This document shows, piece by piece, positions 1 through 8,507 of a DNA stretch of 64,000 nucleotides. Made by a program: the position numbers and the translations under genes. Under the pieces are notes generated by a model. That model ran no database searches. It was not told the origin of the DNA and was given only the letters and a program-made list of their open reading frames with translations. Origin of the DNA: Streptomyces sp. NBC_01716 (lineage in GTDB: Bacteria > Actinomycetota > Actinomycetes > Streptomycetales > Streptomycetaceae). Every line of letters begins with the position of its first letter. Position 1 is the first letter of the stretch. The stretch spans positions 248,001 through 312,000 of the forward strand of contig NZ_CP109181.1 in NCBI RefSeq assembly GCF_036248275.1, in the 5' to 3' direction.

Positions 1-1950
1 GCCGCCTTCGATCCCGGACTGGTCCGGGAGATGGCGGCGGCGATCGGGAGCGACATGCGGTCGGTGGGTGTCCACCAGGGCCTCGCTCCGGTGCTGGACG
101 TGGTGCGCGACGCGCGATGGGGCCGGGTCGAGGAGACCATCGGGGAGGACCCGTATCTGGTCGGGAGCATCGCCACCGCGTACGTCCAGGGGCTGGAGTC
201 CACCGGTCTGGTCGCCACGCTGAAACACTTCGCCGGCTATTCGGCCTCCCGCGCCGGCCGCAATCTGGCCCCGGTGAGCATGGGGCCGAGAGAGCGCGCC
301 GACGTCATGCTCCCGCCCTTCGAGATGGCGTTCAGGGAGAGCGGCGCACGGTCGGTGATGCACGCGTACACCGACACCGACGGTCTGCCCGCCGCGGCCG
401 ACGAGCAGTTGCTGACCGGGCTGCTCCGGGACACCTGGGGTTTCGAAGGCACCGTCGTGGCCGACTACTTCGGCATCGCGTTCCTCAAGTCCCTGCACGG
501 GGTGGCCGCCGACTGGGGGCAGGCGGCGGCCCTGGCGCTGACCGCCGGGGTCGACGTCGAGCTGCCGACCGTGAAGACGTTCGGGCCGCCCCTGCGGAAG
601 GCCGTAGCCGCAGGGGAGTTGACCACGAAGGTGGTCGACCGGGCCCTGCGCCGGGTGCTGACGCAGAAGGCCCAGCTCGGGCTGCTGGACCCGGACTGGA
701 GCCCGCTGCCGCCCGCCCTGGCGGACGCCGATCTCGACGCGCCCGACCGGCTGCGCGACACCGTGAACCTGGACACCGCCGCGCACCGGGACATCTCCCG
801 CCGCCTCGCGGAGCGATCGGTGATCCTGCTGCGCAACGACGGGGTCCTGCCGCTGGACCGGCCCGCGCGGATCGCGGTCGTGGGTCCCCAGGCCGACACG
901 CCCACAGCGGTCCTCGGCTGCTACTCCTTCCCCGTCCATGTGGGGTCCCAGCATCCCGGCACCCCGGCCGGGGTGCAGCTGCCCACGCTGCTCCAGGCGC
1001 TGATGTCGGAGTTCCCCGGGTGCGAGATCGTCACCGCGGCCGGCTGCGCCGTCGACTCGGCGGTCACCGACGGATTCGCCGCCGCGCTGCGGGCGGTGCG
1101 CGGTGCGGACGTGATCGTCGCAGCTCTCGGCGACCGGGCGGGGCTCTTCGGCCGGGGTACGAGCGGCGAGGGCTGCGACGCGGAGTCGCTGGCCCTGCCG
1201 GGCGTGCAGCAGCAGTTGCTCGACACCCTGCTGGACACCGGTACACCGGTGGTGGTGACGCTGGTCGCGGGACGGCCGTACGCGCTGGGCGACGGGACCG
1301 TGGACGCCTCGGCCGCGATCGTGCAGACCTTCTTCCCCGGGCAGGAGGGCACGCGGGCGATAGCGGGGGTGCTGAGCGGCCGGGTCGAGCCGTCGGGCCG
1401 GCTGCCGGTGAGCGTTCCGCGGCGGCCGGGCGGGCAGCCGTCCACGTATCTGGCGGCGCGGCTGGCGCGGGCCGGCGACTCGTCCAGTGTCGATCCGACG
1501 CCCGCGTTCGCGTTCGGGCACGGGCTGACGTACACCTCGTTCGTGTGGTCCGGGCTGACCGCCGACAGTGCCGCCGCGACCGACGGCGAACTGCGGCTGT
1601 CGTTCACCGTGCGCAACACCGGGCCACGGCCTGGTACGGAAGTGGTGCAGCTGTATCTGCACGACCCGGTCGCCTCGGTCGTGCAGCCGGTCCAGCGGCT
1701 CGTGGGCTATCTGCGGGTGCCGCTGGAACCGGGCGAGACGGCGAGGATCAGCGCCGTCGTCCCCGCCGACCTGGCCTCCTTCACCGGGCGGGACGGGCGC
1801 CGGATCGTGGAGCCTGGCGAGCTGGAGCTACGGCTCGGCGCCTCCAGCGCGGACACCCGGCTCACTGCCCAGGTCACGCTGACCGGTGCCGTACGGGAGG
1901 TGGACCACACCCGTGCGCTGCACGCCCGGATGAGCCAGGAGGAGGAGTAG
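1..1950 (+). CDS. GH3 beta-glucosidase/beta-xylosidase, 5'-truncated by window edge
   Basis: The frame is open from base 1, so the start lies upstream; 649 residues are visible. The product is a family 3 glycoside hydrolase that removes terminal beta-linked sugars from oligosaccharides. In order: the end of the (beta/alpha)8 barrel with the substrate-binding KHF at residues 75-77 and the nucleophile Asp of VADYFG at about 155; the alpha/beta sandwich domain from about 280 (LLRNDGVLPL, VALGDRAG); and a C-terminal FnIII-like domain after about 520. No signal peptide can be judged because the N-terminus is missing, but the visible part suggests a cytoplasmic enzyme. The nucleophile motif reads ADY rather than the common SDW. 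Glucosidase versus xylosidase specificity cannot be decided from sequence alone. Confidence 0.9.
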   Translation, partial: AAFDPGLVREMAAAIGSDMRSVGVHQGLAPVLDVVRDARWGRVEETIGEDPYLVGSIATAYVQGLESTGLVATLKHFAGYSASRAGRNLAPVSMGPRERADVMLPPFEMAFRESGARSVMHAYTDTDGLPAAADEQLLTGLLRDTWGFEGTVVADYFGIAFLKSLHGVAADWGQAAALALTAGVDVELPTVKTFGPPLRKAVAAGELTTKVVDRALRRVLTQKAQLGLLDPDWSPLPPALADADLDAPDRLRDTVNLDTAAHRDISRRLAERSVILLRNDGVLPLDRPARIAVVGPQADTPTAVLGCYSFPVHVGSQHPGTPAGVQLPTLLQALMSEFPGCEIVTAAGCAVDSAVTDGFAAALRAVRGADVIVAALGDRAGLFGRGTSGEGCDAESLALPGVQQQLLDTLLDTGTPVVVTLVAGRPYALGDGTVDASAAIVQTFFPGQEGTRAIAGVLSGRVEPSGRLPVSVPRRPGGQPSTYLAARLARAGDSSSVDPTPAFAFGHGLTYTSFVWSGLTADSAAATDGELRLSFTVRNTGPRPGTEVVQLYLHDPVASVVQPVQRLVGYLRVPLEPGETARISAVVPADLASFTGRDGRRIVEPGELELRLGASSADTRLTAQVTLTGAVREVDHTRALHARMSQEEE

Positions 1951-2005
1951 ATCACCCTGATGCGGGGTCAGCGGACGTACATAACAGGGCATATGACTCG
2001 TCACC

Positions 2006-3628
2006 ATGGGAAATCATCTGCCCGAATTCCGCGCCGCCGCCCGCCGTATCAACCGCCGTCAGTTCGTCACCCGCGCCGGCGCCGCGGCCGTGCTCGCCTT
2101 CGCGGCGAACATGCCGGCCGCCGGCGCGGCCACCGCCCGCCGGCTCAATCCCCGGGAGATCACCAAGGATCCCTTCACGCTGGGCGTCGCCTCGGGCGAT
2201 CCGCTGCCCGTCACGGCCCTGCTCTGGACCCGGCTGGCGCCCGAGCCGTACACGGCGGACAGCGGCCTGCCGGCCGAACGGATCGAGGTGGAGTGGGAGG
2301 TCGCGTACGACGAGCGCTTCGCGCTGATCGTCGCGCGCGGTACGGCGACGGCCCACCCCGAGTTCGACCACAGCGTGCGCGTGGAGGTACCGGGGCTGTC
2401 GCCCGGCCGCTTCTACCACTACCGCTTCCGGGCCGGTACGTGGATCAGCCCGGCCGGCCGCACGCGTACCGCCCCCGCCGCGGGGGCCACGACCACCCGG
2501 CTCAGGCTGGCGACGCTGTCCTGCCAGGCCTACTACCACGGTTACTTCACCGCCTACAGGCATCTCACCGCCGAGGACCTCGATGTCGTCGTGCACCTCG
2601 GCGACTACCTCTACGAGTACGCGGTGACGGCTGCGGGCGGCGAGCGGAAGTACACCGACCGCCAACTTCCCGCGCACTACGACTCCGAGACGGTGACCCT
2701 GGACGACTACCGGCTGCGGTACGGCCTCTACAAGTCCGACCCGGACCTGATGGCCGCCCACGCCGCGCACCCGTTCATTGTCACGTGGGACGACCACGAG
2801 ACGGAGAACAACTACGCGGACGAGACGCCCGAGAACGACGTGCCGCCGGAGGAGTTCCTGCTCCGCAGGGCCGCCGCCTACCGCGCGTACTGGGAGAACC
2901 AGCCGCTCCGTACCCCGCAGCAGCCCGAGGGACCGGACATGCGGCTCTACCGCCGGCTGCACTTCGGACAGCTCGCCCAGTTCGACATCCTCGACACCCG
3001 CCAGTACCGCTCCAACCAGGTGCAGGGCGCCAACTGGCAGGTCCCGGGCCCTGAGTCGAAGGACCCCAGGCGCACGATGACCGGCGAGACGCAGGAACGG
3101 TGGCTGCTCGACGGCTGGAAGAGCTCGAACGCGACCTGGAACCTGCTGGCCCAGCAGGTCACCTTCGCACAGCGGCGCGACGTGCCGAGGTCCGACTTCA
3201 AGCTGTCGATGGACGCGTGGGACGGGTACACGGCCTCCCGCAAGCGCGTCCTGGACGGTGCGAAGGCGGCCGGCCTCGACAACCTGATGGTCCTGACCGG
3301 CGATGTGCACGTCGGCTACGGCTTCGATCTCAAGGAGGACTTCGACGACCCGAAGTCCCGCGTCGTGGGAACGGAGATCGCCACAACATCGGTCAGCAGC
3401 GGTATGGACGGCGTAGACAAACCGTCCAACTGGTCCAGCCTCACCTCCGCCAACCCGCATATGAAGTACTACAACGGCCGTCGGGGGTACACCACGTTCG
3501 CGCTCACCCAGGAACGGGCGACGGTCACGTTCAACACGCTGGCTTCCGTGACCGAGCCGGGATCGGCGCTGACCAGGGCGGCGTCGTTCGTCACGGAGGC
3601 CGGTGACCCGGGATTGACGCCCGCGTGA
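2006..3628 (+). CDS. phoD: Tat-secreted PhoD-family alkaline phosphatase/phosphodiesterase
   Basis: 540 residues. The N-terminus has a twin-arginine signal (RR at 17-18 in NRRQFV, then a hydrophobic stretch ending AAGAA near 45), so it is exported folded. A PhoD N-terminal beta domain (about 55-160) precedes a metallophosphatase core with HLGDYLYEY (197-205), TWDDHE (260-265) and LTGDVHVGY (430-438), which bind the Fe/Ca centre typical of PhoD. The role is release of phosphate from phosphomonoesters and diesters outside the cell. There is no clear ribosome site before ATG 2006. I see no convincing PHO-box direct repeats in the 55-bp gap after the GH3 gene, so phosphate control is assumed from the family only. 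Confidence 0.92.
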   Translation: MGNHLPEFRAAARRINRRQFVTRAGAAAVLAFAANMPAAGAATARRLNPREITKDPFTLGVASGDPLPVTALLWTRLAPEPYTADSGLPAERIEVEWEVAYDERFALIVARGTATAHPEFDHSVRVEVPGLSPGRFYHYRFRAGTWISPAGRTRTAPAAGATTTRLRLATLSCQAYYHGYFTAYRHLTAEDLDVVVHLGDYLYEYAVTAAGGERKYTDRQLPAHYDSETVTLDDYRLRYGLYKSDPDLMAAHAAHPFIVTWDDHETENNYADETPENDVPPEEFLLRRAAAYRAYWENQPLRTPQQPEGPDMRLYRRLHFGQLAQFDILDTRQYRSNQVQGANWQVPGPESKDPRRTMTGETQERWLLDGWKSSNATWNLLAQQVTFAQRRDVPRSDFKLSMDAWDGYTASRKRVLDGAKAAGLDNLMVLTGDVHVGYGFDLKEDFDDPKSRVVGTEIATTSVSSGMDGVDKPSNWSSLTSANPHMKYYNGRRGYTTFALTQERATVTFNTLASVTEPGSALTRAASFVTEAGDPGLTPA

Positions 3629-3951
3629 AAAGACACCCCCTAAGCGGAGCCTCGCCCTCTGGTGGCAGGGACTCCGGAGCGACATGCTGTCGAGCATGCC
3701 CGCACCGCGCCGTAGGCCAGGGCGCACGCACGGACACACACGGACGTACGCGAACGCACGCGAACGTCCGCGAGCCCCACCCGGCCGCCCGCGCGGCCAA
3801 GATCCCGGAACGAGCTGAGGACGTTGAGACTACGGAGCACGGCGGTCACCCCGGCCGCCCGAAGACCGCGAAAGATCAACAGACCTGCCGTAGCGGTGAG
3901 TTGCTGTGGCAGACTGTCGGTCATGGCTGCGGCAGTGCTCGGGGGTGCGCG
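3629..3951. other. Intergenic region, 323 bp, no gene recognised
   Basis: This stretch separates phoD from the XRE gene. The frame of the downstream gene stays open through it, but its composition (alternating acg/cgc tracts around 3720-3770) and the absence of a credible start argue against coding. I found no clear terminator hairpin. The promoter of the XRE gene probably lies in its last 60 bases. Confidence 0.5.
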
Positions 3952-4818
3952 ATGAGCGAGCCACGGTCGGCTCCGACGATCGGTCAGATCGTGCTGAGCA
4001 GACAGCTGTTGGCCCTGCGCGAGAAGGCGGGGCTCAGCCGGGAGCAGTCCGGTCAGCTGCTGCGGGTGACGGCGGCGACCGTCCGCCGGATGGAGATGGC
4101 GGAGGTCGGGCTCAAGGTTCCGTATCTGCAGATCCTGTTGCCCGCGTACAACGTCCCGGACGACGAGATAGACGTCTTTCTCCGGCTGGCCGACGAGGCC
4201 AACAAGCCCGGCTGGTGGCAGCGGTTCCACGATGTGCTCCCCGACTGGTTCAGCGGTTACGTCAGTCTCGAAGAGGCCGCGAAGACCATGCGCTGCTACG
4301 AGCCGCACTTCGTACCCGGACTGCTCCAGACCGAGGAGTACGCGCGGCGCATCCTGACGGCCGGCGCCCTGGGGCAGCAGCTCTCCGACCCGGCCCGGGT
4401 GGAGCGGCAGGTCGCGCTCCGGCTGGAGCGCCAGTCGCTGCTGACCCGCGCGGACGCGCCTGTCTTCTGGGCCGTGATGGACGAGACGGTACTGCGCCGG
4501 CATGTCGGTTCCGCGGATGTGATGCGCGGGCAGATCGACCGGCTGCTCGAAGCGACCGAGCTGCCGAACGTGACGCTGCAGATCGCCGAGTTCAGCGCGG
4601 GGCATCACCCGGGCACGTACAGCCCCTTCGTGCTGTTCCGCTTCGGTGTCCCCGAAGTGCGGGACATGGTCTACATCGAGTATCTGACCGGCGCGCTCTA
4701 TCTGGACGAGGACGGTGAGGTCTCCGAGCACATGGAGGCTATGGACCGGATGGTGGCCCACGCGGAGTCCGCGAGCCGTACGAGGCAGCTGCTGTCCGAA
4801 TTCCGCGCCGCGCTGTGA
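3952..4818 (+). CDS. XRE-family regulator with DUF5753 domain
   Basis: 288 residues from ATG 3952, preceded by GGGGG 8-12 bases upstream. An N-terminal helix-turn-helix covers about residues 15-70 (LSREQSGQLLRVTAATVRRME). The rest is the DUF5753 domain with the diagnostic YEPHFVPGLLQTEEYAR near 120. Proteins of this build are abundant in Streptomyces and usually sit next to a small DUF397-type partner. Here the small gene 111 bases downstream takes that place, so the two probably form a regulator/partner unit. Targets are unknown. A longer frame exists upstream but lacks conservation and a ribosome site. Confidence 0.88.
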   Translation: MSEPRSAPTIGQIVLSRQLLALREKAGLSREQSGQLLRVTAATVRRMEMAEVGLKVPYLQILLPAYNVPDDEIDVFLRLADEANKPGWWQRFHDVLPDWFSGYVSLEEAAKTMRCYEPHFVPGLLQTEEYARRILTAGALGQQLSDPARVERQVALRLERQSLLTRADAPVFWAVMDETVLRRHVGSADVMRGQIDRLLEATELPNVTLQIAEFSAGHHPGTYSPFVLFRFGVPEVRDMVYIEYLTGALYLDEDGEVSEHMEAMDRMVAHAESASRTRQLLSEFRAAL

Positions 4819-4929
4819 CCCTGTGTGACCCCCGCGCCATGGCCTCCGGCGCCGGGCGACGGAGCAGAGGCGGGGATCGGCCGACGGGGTGACGATGGGT
4901 GGTGGTGCCTATCGCGGGAGGAGGCCCCC

Positions 4930-5199
4930 ATGGCTTACCCGGAACGCTATGAGCTGGTGTTCGACGAGACCGCCCCCACCGACCCGGCCGATCTCACGGC
5001 CCCAGGGCCGGACACCCCGGAACGGGACGTGGTGACGGTCAGGCGTACGTCCAGGGCGGGGGCGGGGGGTTTTCCCGTCTACGAGGACGAGACGGGCATC
5101 GTGCGCGCGGAGATCAGCGACCGGGGCGAGGTGCGGATGCTGGCCAGCGGCGGCCAGCAGGCGCCCAGCACGCCGGTGACGGCGCGGTCACTCGGCTAG
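4930..5199 (+). CDS. Small acidic protein resembling DUF6296
   Basis: 89 residues from ATG 4930 with a strong GGGAGGAGG site ending 5 bases upstream. The protein is acidic at the N-terminus (YELVFDETAP) and then carries VVTVRRTSRAGAGG and a conserved-looking block EDETGIVRAEISDRGEVRML, which I recognise from small Streptomyces proteins annotated DUF6296. Its position behind an XRE/DUF5753 gene is where DUF397 proteins normally occur, so a partner role is an inference. The TAG stop is formed by the first bases of the palindromic element at 5196-5382, so the natural C-terminus may have been altered by that insertion. Confidence 0.75.
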   Translation: MAYPERYELVFDETAPTDPADLTAPGPDTPERDVVTVRRTSRAGAGGFPVYEDETGIVRAEISDRGEVRMLASGGQQAPSTPVTARSLG

Positions 5200-5382
5200 G
5201 GCGTGTTTGAGAAGTCCCGTCTGGCCCACGACGCTTGGCACGCGCGCTCGCTGCGTTGTCGGAGTCATCCAAGTACGTCCGGTCCATCTACGGGGCTGAT
5301 CCTCCGCCTTGCGATCGCACGCACCAGACGCCGTGGGCCCCGCCCAGTGGGCGGACGACGCTACTTCTAAAACACGCCCTAG
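5196..5382. mobile_element. MITE-like palindromic element, 187 bp with 20-bp terminal inverted repeats
   Basis: The ends CTAGGGCGTGTTTGAGAAGT (5196-5215) and its inverted copy (5363-5382) match at 19 of 20 positions. Each end begins with TA, so the element can be read as GGGCG...CGCCC flanked by a TA duplication (5197-5198 and 5380-5381), the signature of IS630/Tc1-mariner-type insertion. The interior has no open reading frame of transposase type but contains short self-complementary blocks (for example TGCGATCGCA at about 5321). It is therefore best read as a non-autonomous element. Its left end provides the stop codon of the upstream gene. Confidence 0.65.
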
Positions 5383-5385
5383 CGA

Positions 5386-5429
5386 AAAGCCCCCGGCCCC
5401 TCGCGGATCACCGAGGGGCCGGGGGCTTT
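5386..5429. terminator. Bidirectional hairpin terminator
   Basis: An 18-bp GC-rich stem (5386-5403 with 5412-5429, loop of 8) has A-rich left and T-rich right flanks. It lies between the convergent DUF6296-like gene and the redox-enzyme gene and can serve both. Confidence 0.85.
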
Positions 5430-5440
5430 CGCGCACCTGT

Positions 5441-6451
5441 TCAGCGGGGCGTACGCAGGGCGGAGAGGCCGTCGCCCCAGGCGGAGAGCAGCTTCTCGGC
5501 GAGGCGGGCGTCGAGTACGCCCGTGGCGTCGGCGCCGAAGGCCACATCCGTCTCCAGCCAGGGCTCCTCGTCCAGGAGCCCGCCGACGACCTCACGGCGG
5601 ACCAGCTGCTCGTGCGTTCCGTCGCCCGCCACATGCTCGTCGTAGAAACGCGCGGCGGCCTCCCCCGCCCCCACCCGCCGCATCGCCTCCGCCAGCCGGC
5701 GCGACGCGGGCGACGCGGCCACTTCGACGGCGGCGAAGTGCCCCACGAGCGCGCCGCGGAGCGCGCGGTGGAGGCCGAACATCGACATGAGGTTGACGCT
5801 CGCCAGCATCTCCCCCGTCGCCACGTCGACGTACCGGCCGTAGGTCGTGTCCAGACCGAGGTCCGCCATGAGTCCGGCGAAGAGGCGGGAATGTATTCGA
5901 TCCGCCCGGCCCCCGCCGAACTCGGCGCACTCGATCGTGGCCATCGCCGCTTTGGCCCGGCCCCGGAGCCGGGGGATCACCCAGGCGTGGGGGTCGGCCT
6001 CCTTGAGGTGGTAGACGGAGCACTGGGCGGCGTACTCGCGCAGATGCCACAGCTCGCCCTCGTCCTTGAGGTAGTGGGACGCGCTTGTCCCGTCCGGCGG
6101 TTCGACCAGGAGGTCGGCGAGGGCCTCGTCGACATCGGTGCGGCGTTTGGTGTCGGTGCGCAGCGCGTCGAGGAATCGGCGTTCGAGATCGGCGCGGAAG
6201 GCGAGGAGAGCCGGATCCCACTCCCAGGCGGGGTCGACGCCACAGAATCCGCGGTAGTGCAGTTCGTAACAGAGATAGAGCGCGAGGTGCAGGTCCTCGC
6301 CGTACGGGGCGGCATCGTCGGCTGTTCCGGTCGGTGGCAGGGGGGTCCCGGATCCGGGGCGGCCACGCAGGGCACGTACGACTCCGTAACTGAGGTCACC
6401 ACGGCCCGTCGGCAGAGCGGGCCCGGTCGGCCGGACGTCGGCGTTCTCCAC
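5441..6451 (-). CDS. Iron-containing redox enzyme family protein (heme-oxygenase-like fold)
   Basis: 336 residues if started at GTG 6451, which has AAGGAG 8 bases upstream; a GTG at 6460 is in frame but would overlap that site. The all-helical protein resembles the actinobacterial iron-containing redox enzyme/TenA_2-like group of the heme-oxygenase-like diiron superfamily. Candidate metal ligands are the Glu and His residues in CYELHYRGFCG, CSVYHLKEADPHAW, ATIECAEFGGG and FYDEHVAGDGTHE. Family members include oxidases that act on amino-acid-derived or fatty substrates, often in natural-product pathways, but none of the neighbouring genes suggests a pathway. The substrate is unknown. Confidence 0.8.
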   Translation of the reverse strand: MENADVRPTGPALPTGRGDLSYGVVRALRGRPGSGTPLPPTGTADDAAPYGEDLHLALYLCYELHYRGFCGVDPAWEWDPALLAFRADLERRFLDALRTDTKRRTDVDEALADLLVEPPDGTSASHYLKDEGELWHLREYAAQCSVYHLKEADPHAWVIPRLRGRAKAAMATIECAEFGGGRADRIHSRLFAGLMADLGLDTTYGRYVDVATGEMLASVNLMSMFGLHRALRGALVGHFAAVEVAASPASRRLAEAMRRVGAGEAAARFYDEHVAGDGTHEQLVRREVVGGLLDEEPWLETDVAFGADATGVLDARLAEKLLSAWGDGLSALRTPR

Positions 6452-6748
6452 TGACTTCACTCCTTGACCTGATCGGACTGATCAGCGTGCTCGGTCCCAT
6501 CATTCTCGCCTTTTTGCCCGGTCTGTTCCCTTTCGTGGACACCCCACCGGTGACTGCCCCCGGACCGTGGGTAACGCCCGGCCGCGCCTCGCACCCGGCC
6601 GTCGGCGTCGCCCGTTCCGGTCCGCCGGACGGCCCACGCCGCGCGGGCCCGGCGCGGTACGGGGGTGCGGCCGTTCGGGTGATCCGGACCGGCTGGGCCG
6701 GCCCCGTCGGCCTGGACCACCCGGGGCGCTCGCCGCCCGTCGCCGGGG

Positions 6749-7765
6749 TCAGCGCGCCGGCAGGGCGTCCAGCCACTCGGTCAGGAGGCGGTTGACCTCG
6801 TCGGCGCGCTCCTGCTGCACCCAGTGCCCGCAGCCTTCGAGAATGTGCGACGAGACCAGGCCGGGCAGGGTGGTGGGGTAGGCCTTGACGGCGTCCGACA
6901 TCCACGCGAGCGACGCGTCGCGCTCGCCGCCGATGAAGAGCGAGGGCTGGGTGAGGGGGGCGCCGTGCCAGGCGGCCAGGTCCGCCCAGTCCCGGTCGAT
7001 GTTGCGGTAGCGGTTGAGCGCTCCGGTCGGTCCGGTCCGCTCGAACTCGCCCGCGTAGTGGTCGAGGTCGGCCTCCGAGAGCCACGCGGGCAGGGGCCCT
7101 GCGGGGAACCGGTCGCGGAGTCTGCCGCCCCGCGCCACGAAGTAGAGGCTCCCCTCGGGCTCCGGATCCATGGTGTCGCCCGAGATCCCGGCGTAGAAGC
7201 CGGCCAGCCAGCCGCGGATGTCGGGCTCGATCTCCGCCTCCGCGCGGCCGGGCGTCTGGAAGTAGCTGACGTAGAACTCCTCGTCGCCGCCGATCCCCGC
7301 GAACACCTCGGACGGGCGGGGGCCGCCGCGAGGCGCGAACGGGACGCTTAGCAGCGCGGCGGCGGTGAAGACGTCGGGGCGCAGGAGGGCCGAGTCGGCG
7401 GCGATGTTCGACCCCCAGTCGTGGCCGACGATCGTCGCCGTCTCCTCCCCGAGTGCGTGTACGACCGCGACGTTGTCGGCGACGAGGGCGAGCATCCGGT
7501 AGTCCTCGACGGCCGACGGCTTCGACGAGCGTCCGTAGCCGCGTACGTCGATGGCCACCGCGCGATACCCGGCGGCGGCGATGGCGGGAAGCTGGTGGCG
7601 CCAGGAGTACCAGGACTCGGGGAAGCCGTGGACCAGCAGGACGAGCGGGCCGGTCCCCTGTTCCACCAGGTGGATACGGCCCCCGGGGACGTCCACCAGA
7701 CGGTGTTCGGCGCCCGGCGGGGTGGGTGCGGTGGCTGCGGCGGGCGGGGTGACGGGGTCCGGCAT
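6749..7765 (-). CDS. Alpha/beta hydrolase, epoxide-hydrolase-like
   Basis: 338 residues from ATG 7765, with GAGGAGGAG just upstream. The oxyanion-hole motif HGFPESW starts at residue 46, the nucleophile is Asp116 in GHDWGS, and the catalytic His is in GCGHWVQQE near 315. An Asp nucleophile with HGFPESWYSWRHQ is characteristic of the soluble epoxide hydrolase group, so hydrolysis of an epoxide to a diol is the likely reaction; haloalkane dehalogenases share the layout. The cap region (about 140-260) has two Tyr residues (VSYFQTP, LDHYAGEF) that could polarise the epoxide. Cytoplasmic, monocistronic. Confidence 0.88.
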   Translation of the reverse strand: MPDPVTPPAAATAPTPPGAEHRLVDVPGGRIHLVEQGTGPLVLLVHGFPESWYSWRHQLPAIAAAGYRAVAIDVRGYGRSSKPSAVEDYRMLALVADNVAVVHALGEETATIVGHDWGSNIAADSALLRPDVFTAAALLSVPFAPRGGPRPSEVFAGIGGDEEFYVSYFQTPGRAEAEIEPDIRGWLAGFYAGISGDTMDPEPEGSLYFVARGGRLRDRFPAGPLPAWLSEADLDHYAGEFERTGPTGALNRYRNIDRDWADLAAWHGAPLTQPSLFIGGERDASLAWMSDAVKAYPTTLPGLVSSHILEGCGHWVQQERADEVNRLLTEWLDALPAR

Positions 7766-7955
7766 GGCTCCTCCTCGGGGTGATCGTTTCCGCCACCATC
7801 ATTCGGCGACCGCCGCGGGCCCGCCAAGAGAACTTGCCGGACCGGCAAATCGCTCGGTCACCGTGGTGCCCCGTGAGGATCCGGGACCCTTCGACCCCTG
7901 CCCGGAAAGTGCCACCACATGGTGCAACCACCGCCCGGTTGCTATGGTCGGTCGC

Positions 7956-8147
7956 ATGACCGCCATGACGCTCCGTATCCCGGACGAGATCAACGCATCG
8001 ATCAAGGCGGGGGCGGCCGCTGCCGGTCTGTCCCTCAACGCCTACATCGTGCGCGCCGCCCAGCGGCAGGCCGTGCTCGACTCCGCCCGCAGGCTCGCCT
8101 CGCTCGGCCTGGGCGAGGACCTGGGCGGCGAGGGCGACGCCCTGTGA
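7956..8147 (+). CDS. Ribbon-helix-helix antitoxin of a type II toxin-antitoxin pair
   Basis: 63 residues. The beta strand MTLRIPDEIN followed by two helices (SIKAGAAAAGLSLNAYIVRAA) is a typical Arc/CopG/HicB-type ribbon-helix-helix DNA-binding domain; the C-terminal acidic tail GLGEDLGGEGDAL would bind the toxin. The stop overlaps the start of the next gene by 4 bases (GTGA), giving translational coupling. A pair of ATG codons (7956 and 7965) could each serve as the start. By family analogy the protein represses its own operon and neutralises the partner. Confidence 0.82.
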   Translation: MTAMTLRIPDEINASIKAGAAAAGLSLNAYIVRAAQRQAVLDSARRLASLGLGEDLGGEGDAL

Positions 8148-8440
8148 AACGTGGTGAGATCTGGACGCTCGGCGACGGACGCAATGTCCTGATCGTCTCC
8201 CTGGACGGTCTGGAGGAGGCGTACGGAGCGGTGCTCACGGTCGTCCTGCACGATGCCGGGCGCTACCCCGACACCGCGATGTCCGTGGTGATCGACGACC
8301 CGCTGCCGTCCACGGCCGTGGCGGTCAACCTCCAGCAGTTGAGGGTCACGCGCTTCGACGGCGCGAAGCTGCTCGGCCCTGTCGACACGGCGGTGATGGA
8401 GCGCATCAGCCAGGCTCTGCGCGCGGTGCTGGATCTCTGA
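8144..8440 (+). CDS. PemK/MazF-like toxin partner
   Basis: 98 residues from GTG 8144. The opening KRGEIWTLGDGRNVLIVSLD has the 'RGEIW' strand and small beta-barrel pattern of PemK/MazF/CcdB-fold toxins, most of which are mRNA interferases. Coupling to a ribbon-helix-helix antitoxin supports the reading. The usual PRPxLIVQ segment is replaced by GDGRNVLIVS, so catalytic residues are not obvious and activity is uncertain. A hairpin terminator follows within 20 bases. Confidence 0.75.
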   Translation: MKRGEIWTLGDGRNVLIVSLDGLEEAYGAVLTVVLHDAGRYPDTAMSVVIDDPLPSTAVAVNLQQLRVTRFDGAKLLGPVDTAVMERISQALRAVLDL

Positions 8441-8455
8441 GAGCCGGTGCTGCCA

Positions 8456-8492
8456 AGAGCCGGTGGGCCCTCCATCAGGGCTCACCGGCTCT
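8456..8492. terminator. Hairpin terminator between convergent genes
   Basis: AGAGCCGGTGGGCCCT (8456-8471) pairs with 8477-8492 at 15 of 16 positions, the exception being a possible G-U pair on one strand. The loop is only 5 bases. It separates the toxin gene from the convergent GH30 gene. Confidence 0.75.
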
Positions 8493-8507
8493 CGCTTACG
8501 AGGCCTG

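Noticed and set aside
1951..2005. PHO box upstream of phoD
   Set aside because: No pair of GTTCACC-like direct repeats is visible in the 55-bp gap, so no PhoP site was called.
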